Below are positions 1-5,728 of a stretch of DNA of 5,728 bases, piece by piece. The stretch's first letter is position 1. Each line of letters begins with the position of its first letter. Origin of the DNA: an uncultured Ignavibacteria bacterium. Its GTDB lineage: Bacteria; Bacteroidota; Ignavibacteria; Kapaibacteriales; UBA2268. Where the stretch lies: the NCBI GenBank assembly GCA_903911805.1, contig CAIWET010000573.1:1-5728 (forward strand), given 5' to 3'. The notes beneath the pieces are model-generated. The model saw nothing but the letters and a program-made list of their open reading frames with translations. It did not search any database and had not been told where the DNA came from. The position numbers and the translations under genes are program-made.

Positions 1-63
1 AAAATTAAAATTTTATTCTTAAATTAGTATTGGATTTGAATTAAAAAATGGAAAAATAATAAA

Positions 64-1278
64 TTGCAGTATAAAGATAACATACATAAGAAACCATTAA
101 TTCTGATTATTGATGATATTACCCGAAACTTACAACTTTTGGGAACTATTCTCATTAATGAAGGTTTTGAAGTTTCCTTGGCTGAAAATGGAACAAAAGC
201 TCTTTTAAATATTAGCACATCAAAGCCAGATTTGATTTTATTAGATATTATGTCATCTGAAATTAACAGCTATGATATTTGTCGCAGAATTGTAAACAAC
301 CCAGAAAGCCACGATATTCCAATTATTTTCCTTACTTCAACTACTGATTCAGAAAATATAATCAAAGCTTACGAATCAGGTGGAGTAGATTACATTACAA
401 AACCTTTTAAAAAAGAAGAATTACTTTCTCGCATTAAAATTCATATTGAATTAAGGAAATCGAAAGTAATTATTCAAGACAAAGTTAAAGAAATTGAAGA
501 AATAAACAGACAACTAGTATCTTCTAATAAAGACAGAGAGCATTATTTAGGAGTTATTCATTCTGAATTAGACTTGGCAGCCAATTATGTTCGCTCTATG
601 CTTCCAGAAGCACTTATTAGTCCGCCGATAAAAACAGATTGGTTATTTATTCCTTCTGCTCGTTTAGGTGGCGATTCGTTTGGTTATCATTGGCTTGATG
701 AAAACAATTTCATTTTCTATCTTTTAGATGTTTGTGGACACGGTATTGGTTCTACTTTAATGTCAATGTCTGCAATTAATACGATAAAATTCCAAACATT
801 ATCAGTTGATTTCAAAGATCCTGGACAAGTTTTTTCTTCTTTAAATCACGCTTTTGATATGGTTAAGCATAATGATCTTTACTTTTCAATTTGGTATGGT
901 ATTTTCAATAAAAAAACTCGTGAGCTGACATTTTCATCTGCTGGACATCCACCTGCTTTATTAATCAATAAAGAAAATGATATTGAAGAATTGCAGACCA
1001 GAAACTTATTTATTGGAACAATTCCAAAAAGAAGTTTTAATACTGCAACATATCATATTCCTGAAAATTCTTCAATCTTACTTTATTCTGATGGTGTTTA
1101 TGAATTTAAAACCAAAGAAAACAAAGTTTGGGGTTTGAGAAGCTTTATTGAACATTATAAAAACTTACAAAGTAAAAGTGATTACAAGCTAACTCAATAT
1201 TATGAATATGCTAAATCTATGACAAAAAGTGGTGTTTTTGATGATGATTTTTCGATGTTAAAAATCGAGTTTATGTAG
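64..1278 (+). CDS. Response regulator with C-terminal PP2C/SpoIIE-type serine phosphatase domain
   Basis: A cytoplasmic two-domain signalling protein of 404 residues. Residues 10-130 form a receiver domain: acidic pair D17-D18, phosphoacceptor D61 in LILLD, T91 in FLTST, and K113 in ITKPF. Residues about 133-165 are charged and probably a coiled-coil linker. Residues about 190-404 form an RsbU/SpoIIE-like phosphatase domain with metal-binding motifs in order: GGDSFGYHW (D204), DVCGHG (D222), SAGHPP (292-297), YSDGVYE (D343) and FDDDFS (D394/D395). All expected metal ligands are present, so it should be active. By family knowledge, phosphorylation of the receiver controls dephosphorylation of a phosphoserine protein, often an anti-anti-sigma (STAS) factor; no such partner, and no kinase, is visible here. 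The start is TTG at 64, with only a weak GGA upstream; an ATG at 48 is out of frame by one base. The usual M-P after the phosphoacceptor is replaced (DIMSSEI). Its 3' end overlaps convergent folC by 8 bases. Confidence 0.93.
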   Translation: MQYKDNIHKKPLILIIDDITRNLQLLGTILINEGFEVSLAENGTKALLNISTSKPDLILLDIMSSEINSYDICRRIVNNPESHDIPIIFLTSTTDSENIIKAYESGGVDYITKPFKKEELLSRIKIHIELRKSKVIIQDKVKEIEEINRQLVSSNKDREHYLGVIHSELDLAANYVRSMLPEALISPPIKTDWLFIPSARLGGDSFGYHWLDENNFIFYLLDVCGHGIGSTLMSMSAINTIKFQTLSVDFKDPGQVFSSLNHAFDMVKHNDLYFSIWYGIFNKKTRELTFSSAGHPPALLINKENDIEELQTRNLFIGTIPKRSFNTATYHIPENSSILLYSDGVYEFKTKENKVWGLRSFIEHYKNLQSKSDYKLTQYYEYAKSMTKSGVFDDDFSMLKIEFM

Positions 1279-2587
1279 TTTTTCTATTGAAAATATCTAT
1301 ATTTAATTCTAATAATGTTTCTTCAATCAAGTAGAATGAACCTGCGATTATAGTATTATTATTCGAAAAATCGTGAGAAATTACAGCATCTCTGACGTTA
1401 TCAAAAAATGCTATTTGGCTAAAATTCATTTCTTTTGCCATATTATAAAGATTTTCTGCTGGCTCTGATCTTGTTATTGATGGTTGTGTTAGTATTATTC
1501 GATCTGAAATTGATCTGATTTGCTGAATCATATCATGAATATCTTTATCTGCCATTACTCCAAAAATAAAGGTCCAATCCTTGATTTCAGGCTTCAATCT
1601 TAGAGTTTTTATCAATGTTTTAATAGAATCTGGATTATGAGAAACATCAACCAAAAGATAAGGATTTTTAATCAACAAATCCACTCTTCCACGATGCTTA
1701 GTATTTGTTTTAATTTTTTCCAACCCATTAATAATATCTCTATTGGAAACATTATAATCTTTTGCAATTAATTTGATTGCAGAAATAGCAGTTTTTATGT
1801 TCTCTAATTGATGAAAACCTGGTAAATCGACTAAAACACTTTGAATTTTATGCTCAGATTTATTTAATAACGAATCATCTGGAACATCGAGCAACATTTT
1901 AAAATCATCGGTAATAGTATTATAATTAAGTATAACTTTATCTGCACAATAAACTTCAGCATTTAACTCGTTAGCACGATTAAATATAATATCGATAATT
2001 TCTTGAGAATTATTTTGCAAAACTATTGGAATATTTGGTTTAATTATACCAGCTTTTTCTGATGTTATTGCTTCAATTGAATTTCCAAGATAATCAACGT
2101 GGTCAATATCAATTTTTGTAATAACAGATAACATTGGATTTAAAACATTTGTCGCATCATGTTTTCCACCCATTCCTGCTTCAATTATTGCAAAATCAAC
2201 TTTTTCTTCAGAAAAAAACTCAAAGGCAATTGCAGTGGTAATCTCAAAAAATGTAGCTTCAATTTCTTGTCCAATTGGCATTATTCTATTAATTAAATCA
2301 ACCAATCTTGATTCATCAATAAAATCACCATTAATTCTGAAGCGCTCCATAAAGTGAAGTATATGTGGCGATGTATAAATTCCAACTTTATAACCTGCCT
2401 CAATCAAAATTGAAGCAATTACTGAAGCAGTACTGCCTTTGCCGTTTGTTCCAGCTATATGAATTGATTTAAAATTATAATGTGGATTATTTAATCTGCT
2501 TAATATATAAAAAACCCTATCCAATCCAGGTTTTATCCCAAACCTATGGAAAGAATAGAGTTTTTGTATTACTTCTGAGTTATCTAT
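1271..2587 (-). CDS. folC: Folylpolyglutamate synthase / dihydrofolate synthase (FolC, Mur ligase superfamily)
   Basis: ATP-dependent cytoplasmic ligase that adds L-glutamate to folates and, in many bacteria, to dihydropteroate; which activities this one has cannot be read from sequence. Numbered from the ATA codon at 2587 (438 residues, normal for the family): RFGIKPGL at 15-22, P-loop AGTNGKGST 45-53, TSPH 72-75, RFRING 82-87, TFFE 112-115, EAGMGG then DATN 136-147, SEKAGI 175-180, central HRGR 298-301, DVSHNP 314-319 (usually DGAHNP), GVMADKD 343-349, and GSFYLI near the end. The first ordinary start is TTG at 2524, but the open frame continues 25 codons upstream and encodes the conserved N-terminal helix (KLYSFHRFGIKPG) found in FolC proteins. 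No ATG, GTG or TTG lies in that stretch. I therefore place the start at ATA 2585-2587, where ATG would give MDNSEV; this is an inference, and a miscalled base or a real rare start are both possible. It follows the small membrane protein gene by 27 bases and is probably co-transcribed with it. Confidence 0.9.
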   Translation of the reverse strand: MDNSEVIQKLYSFHRFGIKPGLDRVFYILSRLNNPHYNFKSIHIAGTNGKGSTASVIASILIEAGYKVGIYTSPHILHFMERFRINGDFIDESRLVDLINRIMPIGQEIEATFFEITTAIAFEFFSEEKVDFAIIEAGMGGKHDATNVLNPMLSVITKIDIDHVDYLGNSIEAITSEKAGIIKPNIPIVLQNNSQEIIDIIFNRANELNAEVYCADKVILNYNTITDDFKMLLDVPDDSLLNKSEHKIQSVLVDLPGFHQLENIKTAISAIKLIAKDYNVSNRDIINGLEKIKTNTKHRGRVDLLIKNPYLLVDVSHNPDSIKTLIKTLRLKPEIKDWTFIFGVMADKDIHDMIQQIRSISDRIILTQPSITRSEPAENLYNMAKEMNFSQIAFFDNVRDAVISHDFSNNNTIIAGSFYLIEETLLELNIDIFNRKTT

Positions 2588-2614
2588 TTTATTACCCGAT
2601 TACTTTCTTCAATA

Positions 2615-2935
2615 TTAATCAGCAATTTTTTTCTTTAATGTATTTCTTAATTCTTCTTTTTCGGCATCTGATAATTTTTTAATATAATCATCATAAAAAT
2701 TGCCAAATTTCAAATTAGTCTGAGCACCAAAATATCCGTAACCAATCGCATAAACAAATACATAGAGTATTGCATTTATTCCAACTGATTCAAGATAGTT
2801 TATTTCCTTATAATCAAATTTAATAATAAGTGAATTCCAAACAACTTCTATTAACAACGAACTTAATACTAATAATCCACCAACAACAACAAAATATAAA
2901 AATGATCTGAAAAATTTACTTTTTGGCATTTTCAT
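2615..2935 (-). CDS. Small two-helix membrane protein next to sigma factor (possible anti-sigma or sensor)
   Basis: A 106-residue protein I cannot assign to a named family. It has a basic N-terminus (MKMPKSKFFR), a strongly hydrophobic helix at about 12-38 ending in VVWNSL, a short loop with EINYLES, a second hydrophobic helix at about 51-70 (GINAILYVFVYAIGYGYFG), and a charged, helical tail from about 80 to 106 (YIKKLSDAEKEELRNTLKKK). The positive-inside rule puts both ends in the cytoplasm. The start ATG lies 3 bases after the sigma factor stop, so the two are almost certainly translated from one message. The layout (helix, W-N, short loop, second helix, Lys/Glu-rich tail) recalls small membrane proteins often encoded beside RpoE-like sigma factors; that comparison is from memory. 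It lacks an obvious zinc-binding anti-sigma (ZAS, HxxxCxxC) motif and has no cysteine or histidine at all. A second ATG two codons in (2927-2929) is a less likely start. Confidence 0.8.
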   Translation of the reverse strand: MKMPKSKFFRSFLYFVVVGGLLVLSSLLIEVVWNSLIIKFDYKEINYLESVGINAILYVFVYAIGYGYFGAQTNLKFGNFYDDYIKKLSDAEKEELRNTLKKKIAD

Positions 2936-2938
2936 AAA

Positions 2939-3592
2939 TTAATTCTCATTTATTGATGCATATAAATCTTTAAGTCTTCTTCTTAAATGAAGCACTGCAT
3001 ATCTTTTTCTTGCTAAAAGAGTATTTATATTAACGCCTGTTTCCTCTGACATTTCTCTAAAAGAAACACCTTCAAATTCATTTTTTACGAAAACTTCTCT
3101 TTGTTCTGCTGGAAGTTCTTCCAAACTTTCCAAAACTGATTCCCAAATAGTTTTTCTTACTAATTCGGACTCAGGTGAAGTTGTTAAATCGCTTAAAAAG
3201 TTTTCGAAAGTATCAACTCCGTCTTCAGCTTGACCTGGAGTTTGCATATCCGAAAATGTTTCAGCACGTTTTTTTCTATATGAATCAATAATTCTATTTC
3301 TTACTGCAGTAAATACCCAAGATGCAATATTTTCAATTGGTTTTTGAACATTAACAGAAGCTGCAAGAACATTAGTAAATACATCCTGAAGAATATCTTC
3401 AGCTTCTTCCTGGCTTCTAACTCTTTGGCGAATAAATCCGAGAAATTTTTTCCTATCAGTTTTGAATAAATTCTCAATCTGATAAGCCAAATCTGATTTA
3501 CCTTTTATATTTTGTACCGGCAATATTGTTGGTGCCGGACTATCTTCTTTCCTATTGCTCTCGATTATCTTCGCAAATTTTTGACTATTCAT
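2939..3592 (-). CDS. ECF-like sigma-70 family RNA polymerase sigma factor
   Basis: A 217-residue alternative sigma factor that would direct RNA polymerase to a specific promoter set. Region 2 spans about 43-110, with AEDILQDVF at 64-72 and the DNA-melting / -10 reading stretch RNRIIDSYRKKR at 98-109. Region 4 spans about 150-207, with LEELPAEQREVF and the helix-turn-helix GVSFREMSEETGVNINTLL, then ARKRYAVLHLRRRL. Regions 1.1 and 3 are absent, which is the ECF plan. It carries an extra polar N-terminal extension of about 40 residues and an acidic linker (about 112-140), making it slightly longer than a typical ECF factor. The start is ATG at 3592 with a weak AGAAG site 4 bases upstream. The gene for a two-helix membrane protein follows after 3 bases, suggesting membrane-linked control. 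Which ECF group it belongs to cannot be settled by reading alone. Confidence 0.92.
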   Translation of the reverse strand: MNSQKFAKIIESNRKEDSPAPTILPVQNIKGKSDLAYQIENLFKTDRKKFLGFIRQRVRSQEEAEDILQDVFTNVLAASVNVQKPIENIASWVFTAVRNRIIDSYRKKRAETFSDMQTPGQAEDGVDTFENFLSDLTTSPESELVRKTIWESVLESLEELPAEQREVFVKNEFEGVSFREMSEETGVNINTLLARKRYAVLHLRRRLKDLYASINEN

Positions 3593-3669
3593 CTTACTTC
3601 TTTTTTTAACTTTCTCAGTTATTTTTTCTTAATTCAGTATGTACCAAATGCCATTCAGCCCCGTCATTA

Positions 3670-3701
3670 CAAATAAAAATTCTCTTTTGGCACTGCCTCA
3701 A
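3670..3701 (-). promoter_or_regulatory. Weak candidate promoter for the sigma factor gene cluster
   Basis: On the - strand, TTGAGG (3701-3696) is followed after 17 bases by TTTTAT (3678-3673), a weak match to -35/-10 boxes. The same bases also resemble the Bacteroidota pattern: TTG, then 21 bases, then TTTATTTG (3677-3670), one mismatch from TAnnTTTG. A transcript would have a leader of about 70 bases. In AT-rich DNA such matches arise by chance, so this rests mainly on position in the gap upstream of the sigma gene. Confidence 0.25.
3689..3697. repeat. Short perfect palindrome GGCA-C-TGCC within the candidate promoter
   Basis: GGCACTGCC has perfect 4-base arms around one base and is a G+C-rich patch in otherwise A/T-rich spacer. 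It falls between the two candidate promoter boxes, where a repressor site could sit. The arms are short, so chance is a real alternative. Confidence 0.25.
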
Positions 3702-3719
3702 TATGATAAACACATTTTT

Positions 3720-3737
3720 TTTTGAAAAGTTTCAAAA
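3720..3737. repeat. Perfect 8-base inverted repeat TTTTGAAA-AG-TTTCAAAA
   Basis: Arms at 3720-3727 and 3730-3737 are exact reverse complements around AG. It lies 52 bases after the hutU stop and about 130 bases before the sigma factor start. On the - strand it is followed by a run of A, not T, so it is not a standard intrinsic terminator for hutU; it could be an operator or a weak hairpin. On the - strand it contains GAAACTT, which loosely resembles the -35 element of ECF promoters, but no convincing -10 partner was found. Confidence 0.35.
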
Positions 3738-3788
3738 TAATTTTCCACTTTGTCATTCTTTATCGATTCTAAAATACAAAAATTATTT

Positions 3789-5438
3789 TTATTTTAACAT
3801 AGGAATTTTTATTCCGAACTTTTTAGCATTTTCTATCGCTCTATCATATCCCGCATCTGAATGTCTTAAAATACCCATTAATGGGTCATAAGTTAATACT
3901 CTTGATAATCTCATTTCTGAGTCAGCTGAACCATCTGCAACCACAACCATTCCTGCGTGCAATGATAATCCCATACCTACTCCACCTCCGTGATGCATTG
4001 AAACCCAAGATGCTCCACCTAAAGTATTTAAAGCAAAATTGAAATATACCCAATCTGCAATTGCATCTGAGCCATCAAGCATAGCTTCTGTTTCTCTGAA
4101 TGGAGAGGCAACTGAACCGCAATCTAAATGGTCGCGACCAATTACGATTGGTGCAGAAACTTTACCTTCTCTTACTAATTTATTGAATAATAATCCTGCT
4201 GCTTTTCTTTCGCCATAGCCTAGCCAGCAAATTCTTGCAGGTAAAGCCTGATAGCCAACATTTTTCTGAGCATTTACTATCCAACGGTGCAAAGGTTCAT
4301 CATTAGGGAATAATTCCATAATTGCATCATCAGTCACTTTTATGTCATTTGGATCGCCAGAAAGTGCCACCCAACGGAAAGGACCTTTTCCATCGCAGAA
4401 TAGAGGTCTGATATAAGCTGGAACAAATCCAGGAAAATCAAAAGCATTTGGTACATTTCCAAAATCTCTTGCAATTCCTCTCAAATTATTACCATAATCA
4501 AAAGTAACAGAACCGCGTTTTTGCAATTCTAACATACATTCAATATGAGTACCAATTGATTTATAAGCCTCAGCTAAATATTTATCAGGATTTTCGATTC
4601 TTAATTTATCAGCTTCTTCTTTAGTATATCCAGCTGGATAATATCCATTCAATGGATCGTGTGCAGCAGTTTGGTCAGTCAAAACATCAGGAATGATATT
4701 TCTTCTAATCAATTCTGGTAAAATCTCTGCAACATTACCAATCAAACCAACAGAAACTGCTGTTTTATTTGCTTGATTTTCTTTAACAATTCTCAAAGCT
4801 TCGTCCAAAGAACCAGTTTTCAATTGGCAATATCCATCGTGGATACGTTTATCAATTCTTGATTCATCAATTTCAATTGTAATAGAAGCAGCACCAGTAA
4901 AAGTAGCCGCAAGAGGTTGAGCTCCACCCATTCCGCCTAAACCGGCAGTTAATAAAAATCTACCGAATAAATCGCCACCAAAATGTTGGCGGGCACATTC
5001 AGCAAAAGTTTCATAAGTTCCTTGCAAAATTCCTTGAGTTCCAATATAAATCCAGCTTCCAGCAGTCATCTGACCATACATAATCAACCCAAGTTTATCC
5101 AATCTGCGGAATTCTTCCCAAGTTGCCCATTTAGGAACCAAATTAGAATTTGCGATAATCACTCTTGGAGCCATCTCGTGAGTAGGGACTACTGCAACTG
5201 GCTTTCCAGATTGCACTAAAAGAGTTTCGTCGGGTTCAAGATTTACCAATGAATCAATAATTGCATCGTAACATTCCCAATTACGAGCAGCTTTACCTAA
5301 TCCACCATAAACAATTAATTCACCCGGTTTTTCAGCATTTTCAGGGTCCAAATTATGCTGAATCATTCTATAAGCAGCTTCGATTTGCCAATTTTTACAA
5401 GTTAATTCTGTTCCTCTTGGAACTTTTACTGTTCTCAT
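3789..5438 (-). CDS. hutU: Urocanate hydratase (urocanase)
   Basis: Catalyses urocanate plus water to 4-imidazolone-5-propanoate, step two of histidine degradation, in the cytoplasm with tightly bound NAD+. Numbered from ATG at 5438 the protein is 549 residues, close to the usual 550-560. Landmarks in order: RGTELTCKNW 8-17, YGGLGKAARNW 44-54, TAGSWIYIGTQG near 125-136, the glycine-rich NAD+ region GLGGMGGAQP 166-175, GRDHLDCGS 434-442, and MHHGGGVGMG near 481-490. The active-site motif LPARICWLGYGER is at 399-411, with C404 matching the catalytic-site cysteine known from Pseudomonas (Cys410). No gap or frameshift is seen. The frame opens at GTG 5447, right after the upstream stop, but those bases form part of a good AGGTGA ribosome site 5 bases before ATG 5438, so the ATG is preferred. 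It is translationally linked to the DUF971 gene upstream. No other hut gene is in view. Confidence 0.97.
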   Translation of the reverse strand: MRTVKVPRGTELTCKNWQIEAAYRMIQHNLDPENAEKPGELIVYGGLGKAARNWECYDAIIDSLVNLEPDETLLVQSGKPVAVVPTHEMAPRVIIANSNLVPKWATWEEFRRLDKLGLIMYGQMTAGSWIYIGTQGILQGTYETFAECARQHFGGDLFGRFLLTAGLGGMGGAQPLAATFTGAASITIEIDESRIDKRIHDGYCQLKTGSLDEALRIVKENQANKTAVSVGLIGNVAEILPELIRRNIIPDVLTDQTAAHDPLNGYYPAGYTKEEADKLRIENPDKYLAEAYKSIGTHIECMLELQKRGSVTFDYGNNLRGIARDFGNVPNAFDFPGFVPAYIRPLFCDGKGPFRWVALSGDPNDIKVTDDAIMELFPNDEPLHRWIVNAQKNVGYQALPARICWLGYGERKAAGLLFNKLVREGKVSAPIVIGRDHLDCGSVASPFRETEAMLDGSDAIADWVYFNFALNTLGGASWVSMHHGGGVGMGLSLHAGMVVVADGSADSEMRLSRVLTYDPLMGILRHSDAGYDRAIENAKKFGIKIPMLK

Positions 5439-5443
5439 CAATA

Positions 5444-5449
5444 TCACCT
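5444..5449 (-). promoter_or_regulatory. Ribosome-binding site AGGTGA that decides the hutU start
   Basis: On the - strand AGGTGA ends 5 bases before ATG at 5438-5436, an ideal spacing. It overlaps the TAG stop of the DUF971 gene (5450-5448), so ribosomes finishing that gene would be positioned on it. This is the strongest Shine-Dalgarno site seen in the window and argues against the GTG at 5447 or the TTG at 5441 as the start. Confidence 0.7.
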
Positions 5450-5728
5450 AAATTTTATTATTTTCAAAAATTTCTCTTAAAACTTCCCAGGTATAAATGC
5501 CTGTGTCGTGGCCATCGCCCCAAGTAGGGACAATTGCATAATTGCCGGCAGCCTGAATATTGGTTAACTCATTTTGACCAGCTTTAAATGTATTCAAAAG
5601 CATAAATTTTTGACCAGATGCTTTGTCGGGTTCGTCCCTGCAAGTGGCACAAGGGCAATTTTTACGAAGCGATTCTAATTTAATAGAAGCTTCAAATCCA
5701 TCGCTCCAAACAGTTTTCAAAAATTTAT
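5448..5728 (-). CDS. DUF971 / GBBH-like N-terminal zinc domain protein, 5' end cut by window edge
   Basis: A small single-domain protein of the DUF971 family, the stand-alone form of the N-terminal domain of gamma-butyrobetaine hydroxylase (BBOX1). Counting the TTG at 5720 as residue 1, the visible landmarks are VWSDGFEASI 4-13, LRKNCPCATC 18-27, and the end motif WGDGHDTGIYTWEVLRE 67-83. C22, C24, C27 and H71 match the zinc ligands (Cys-x-Cys-x-x-Cys and His) known from BBOX1. There is no oxygenase domain, so no hydroxylase activity is expected; the molecular role of the stand-alone family is not established. The frame stays open to the window edge (K-F-L-K-T-V-W), and family members normally have a strand before W-S-D-G, so the TTG is probably an internal leucine and the true start lies outside. 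Its stop sits directly before hutU, with a ribosome site across the junction, so the two are one operon. Confidence 0.88.
   Translation of the reverse strand, partial: KFLKTVWSDGFEASIKLESLRKNCPCATCRDEPDKASGQKFMLLNTFKAGQNELTNIQAAGNYAIVPTWGDGHDTGIYTWEVLREIFENNKI

Larger units (their letters stand above)
3593..3788. other. Non-coding gap between hutU and the sigma factor gene
   Basis: This A/T-rich spacer separates two - strand genes and is the only sizeable non-coding stretch in the window. It holds the two small palindromes and the weak promoter candidate described separately. No tRNA, riboswitch-like fold or T-run terminator stands out, so where the hutU transcript ends is unclear; read-through into the sigma gene is possible. 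Confidence 0.6.

Noticed and set aside
24..218. Open frame on the - strand opposite the receiver domain
   Set aside because: It lies inside a well-supported gene on the other strand, and its translation has no recognisable motif.
2482..2682. Open frame on the + strand across the folC start and membrane gene end
   Set aside because: Its hydrophobic translation is an antisense shadow of A/T-rich coding DNA; it overlaps the conserved folC N-terminus.
64..3592. Functional link between the PP2C phosphatase and the nearby sigma factor as a partner-switch system
   Set aside because: Partner switching needs an anti-sigma kinase and a STAS antagonist, neither of which is present, and the sigma factor is ECF-like rather than SigB/SigF-like.
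3720..3737. Intrinsic terminator of hutU
   Set aside because: The hairpin has A/T-only pairs apart from one G-C, a two-base loop, and is followed by A rather than T on the transcribed strand.
3781..3795. A-run/T-run mini-hairpin just after hutU
   Set aside because: Five A-T pairs in A/T-rich sequence are expected by chance and overlap the stop codon.
3703..3891. Small + strand open frame starting in the non-coding gap
   Set aside because: It runs into hutU antisense and has no ribosome site or family-like sequence.
4983..5527. Two + strand open frames antisense to hutU and the DUF971 gene
   Set aside because: Both lie opposite strongly conserved coding sequence and show no family features.
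1..5728. CRISPR array, tRNA, rRNA, transposase or integration site
   Set aside because: No regularly spaced repeats, cloverleaf-like segments, transposase motifs or flanking direct repeats were seen.

Overview
The window is AT-rich (roughly one third G+C by eye) and densely coding. It holds six protein genes and no RNA gene, mobile element, CRISPR array or long repeat that I can see. Low G+C, weak ribosome-binding sites at several genes, and the protein types (a response regulator joined to a SpoIIE-type phosphatase, a FolC with an RFGIKPGL-type N-terminus, a bacterial urocanase) suit an uncultured or environmental bacterium of the Bacteroidota / Ignavibacteria / Kapabacteria (FCB) kind. This placement is an inference from style, not a proven assignment.

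Layout: the left end carries one + strand gene, a receiver domain fused to a PP2C/SpoIIE-type serine phosphatase. Everything else is on the - strand. Reading in the direction of transcription from the right edge: a DUF971 (GBBH-like zinc domain) protein cut by the window edge; hutU (urocanate hydratase), coupled to it through a Shine-Dalgarno site that uses the DUF971 stop codon; a 197-base non-coding gap with weak promoter-like and palindromic elements; an ECF-like sigma factor; a small two-helix membrane protein 3 bases after it; and folC (folylpolyglutamate/dihydrofolate synthase), which runs tail-to-tail into the phosphatase gene with an 8-base overlap.

Working together: the sigma factor and the two-helix membrane protein look like one regulatory unit, with the membrane protein a candidate non-classical anti-sigma factor or sensor. 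folC is probably read on the same transcript. hutU performs the second step of histidine degradation; hutH, hutI and the other hut genes are not in view. The response regulator-phosphatase is a signalling output protein whose histidine kinase and antagonist partner are not in the window.

Two genes have starts that need repair. folC has an uninterrupted, clearly conserved N-terminal extension upstream of its first ordinary start codon, with only ATA available as a start. The phosphatase gene has an ATG that would be in frame if one A were removed from a run of five. I did not find convincing evidence of a wholly new system; the best lead is the sigma factor / two-helix membrane protein pair.
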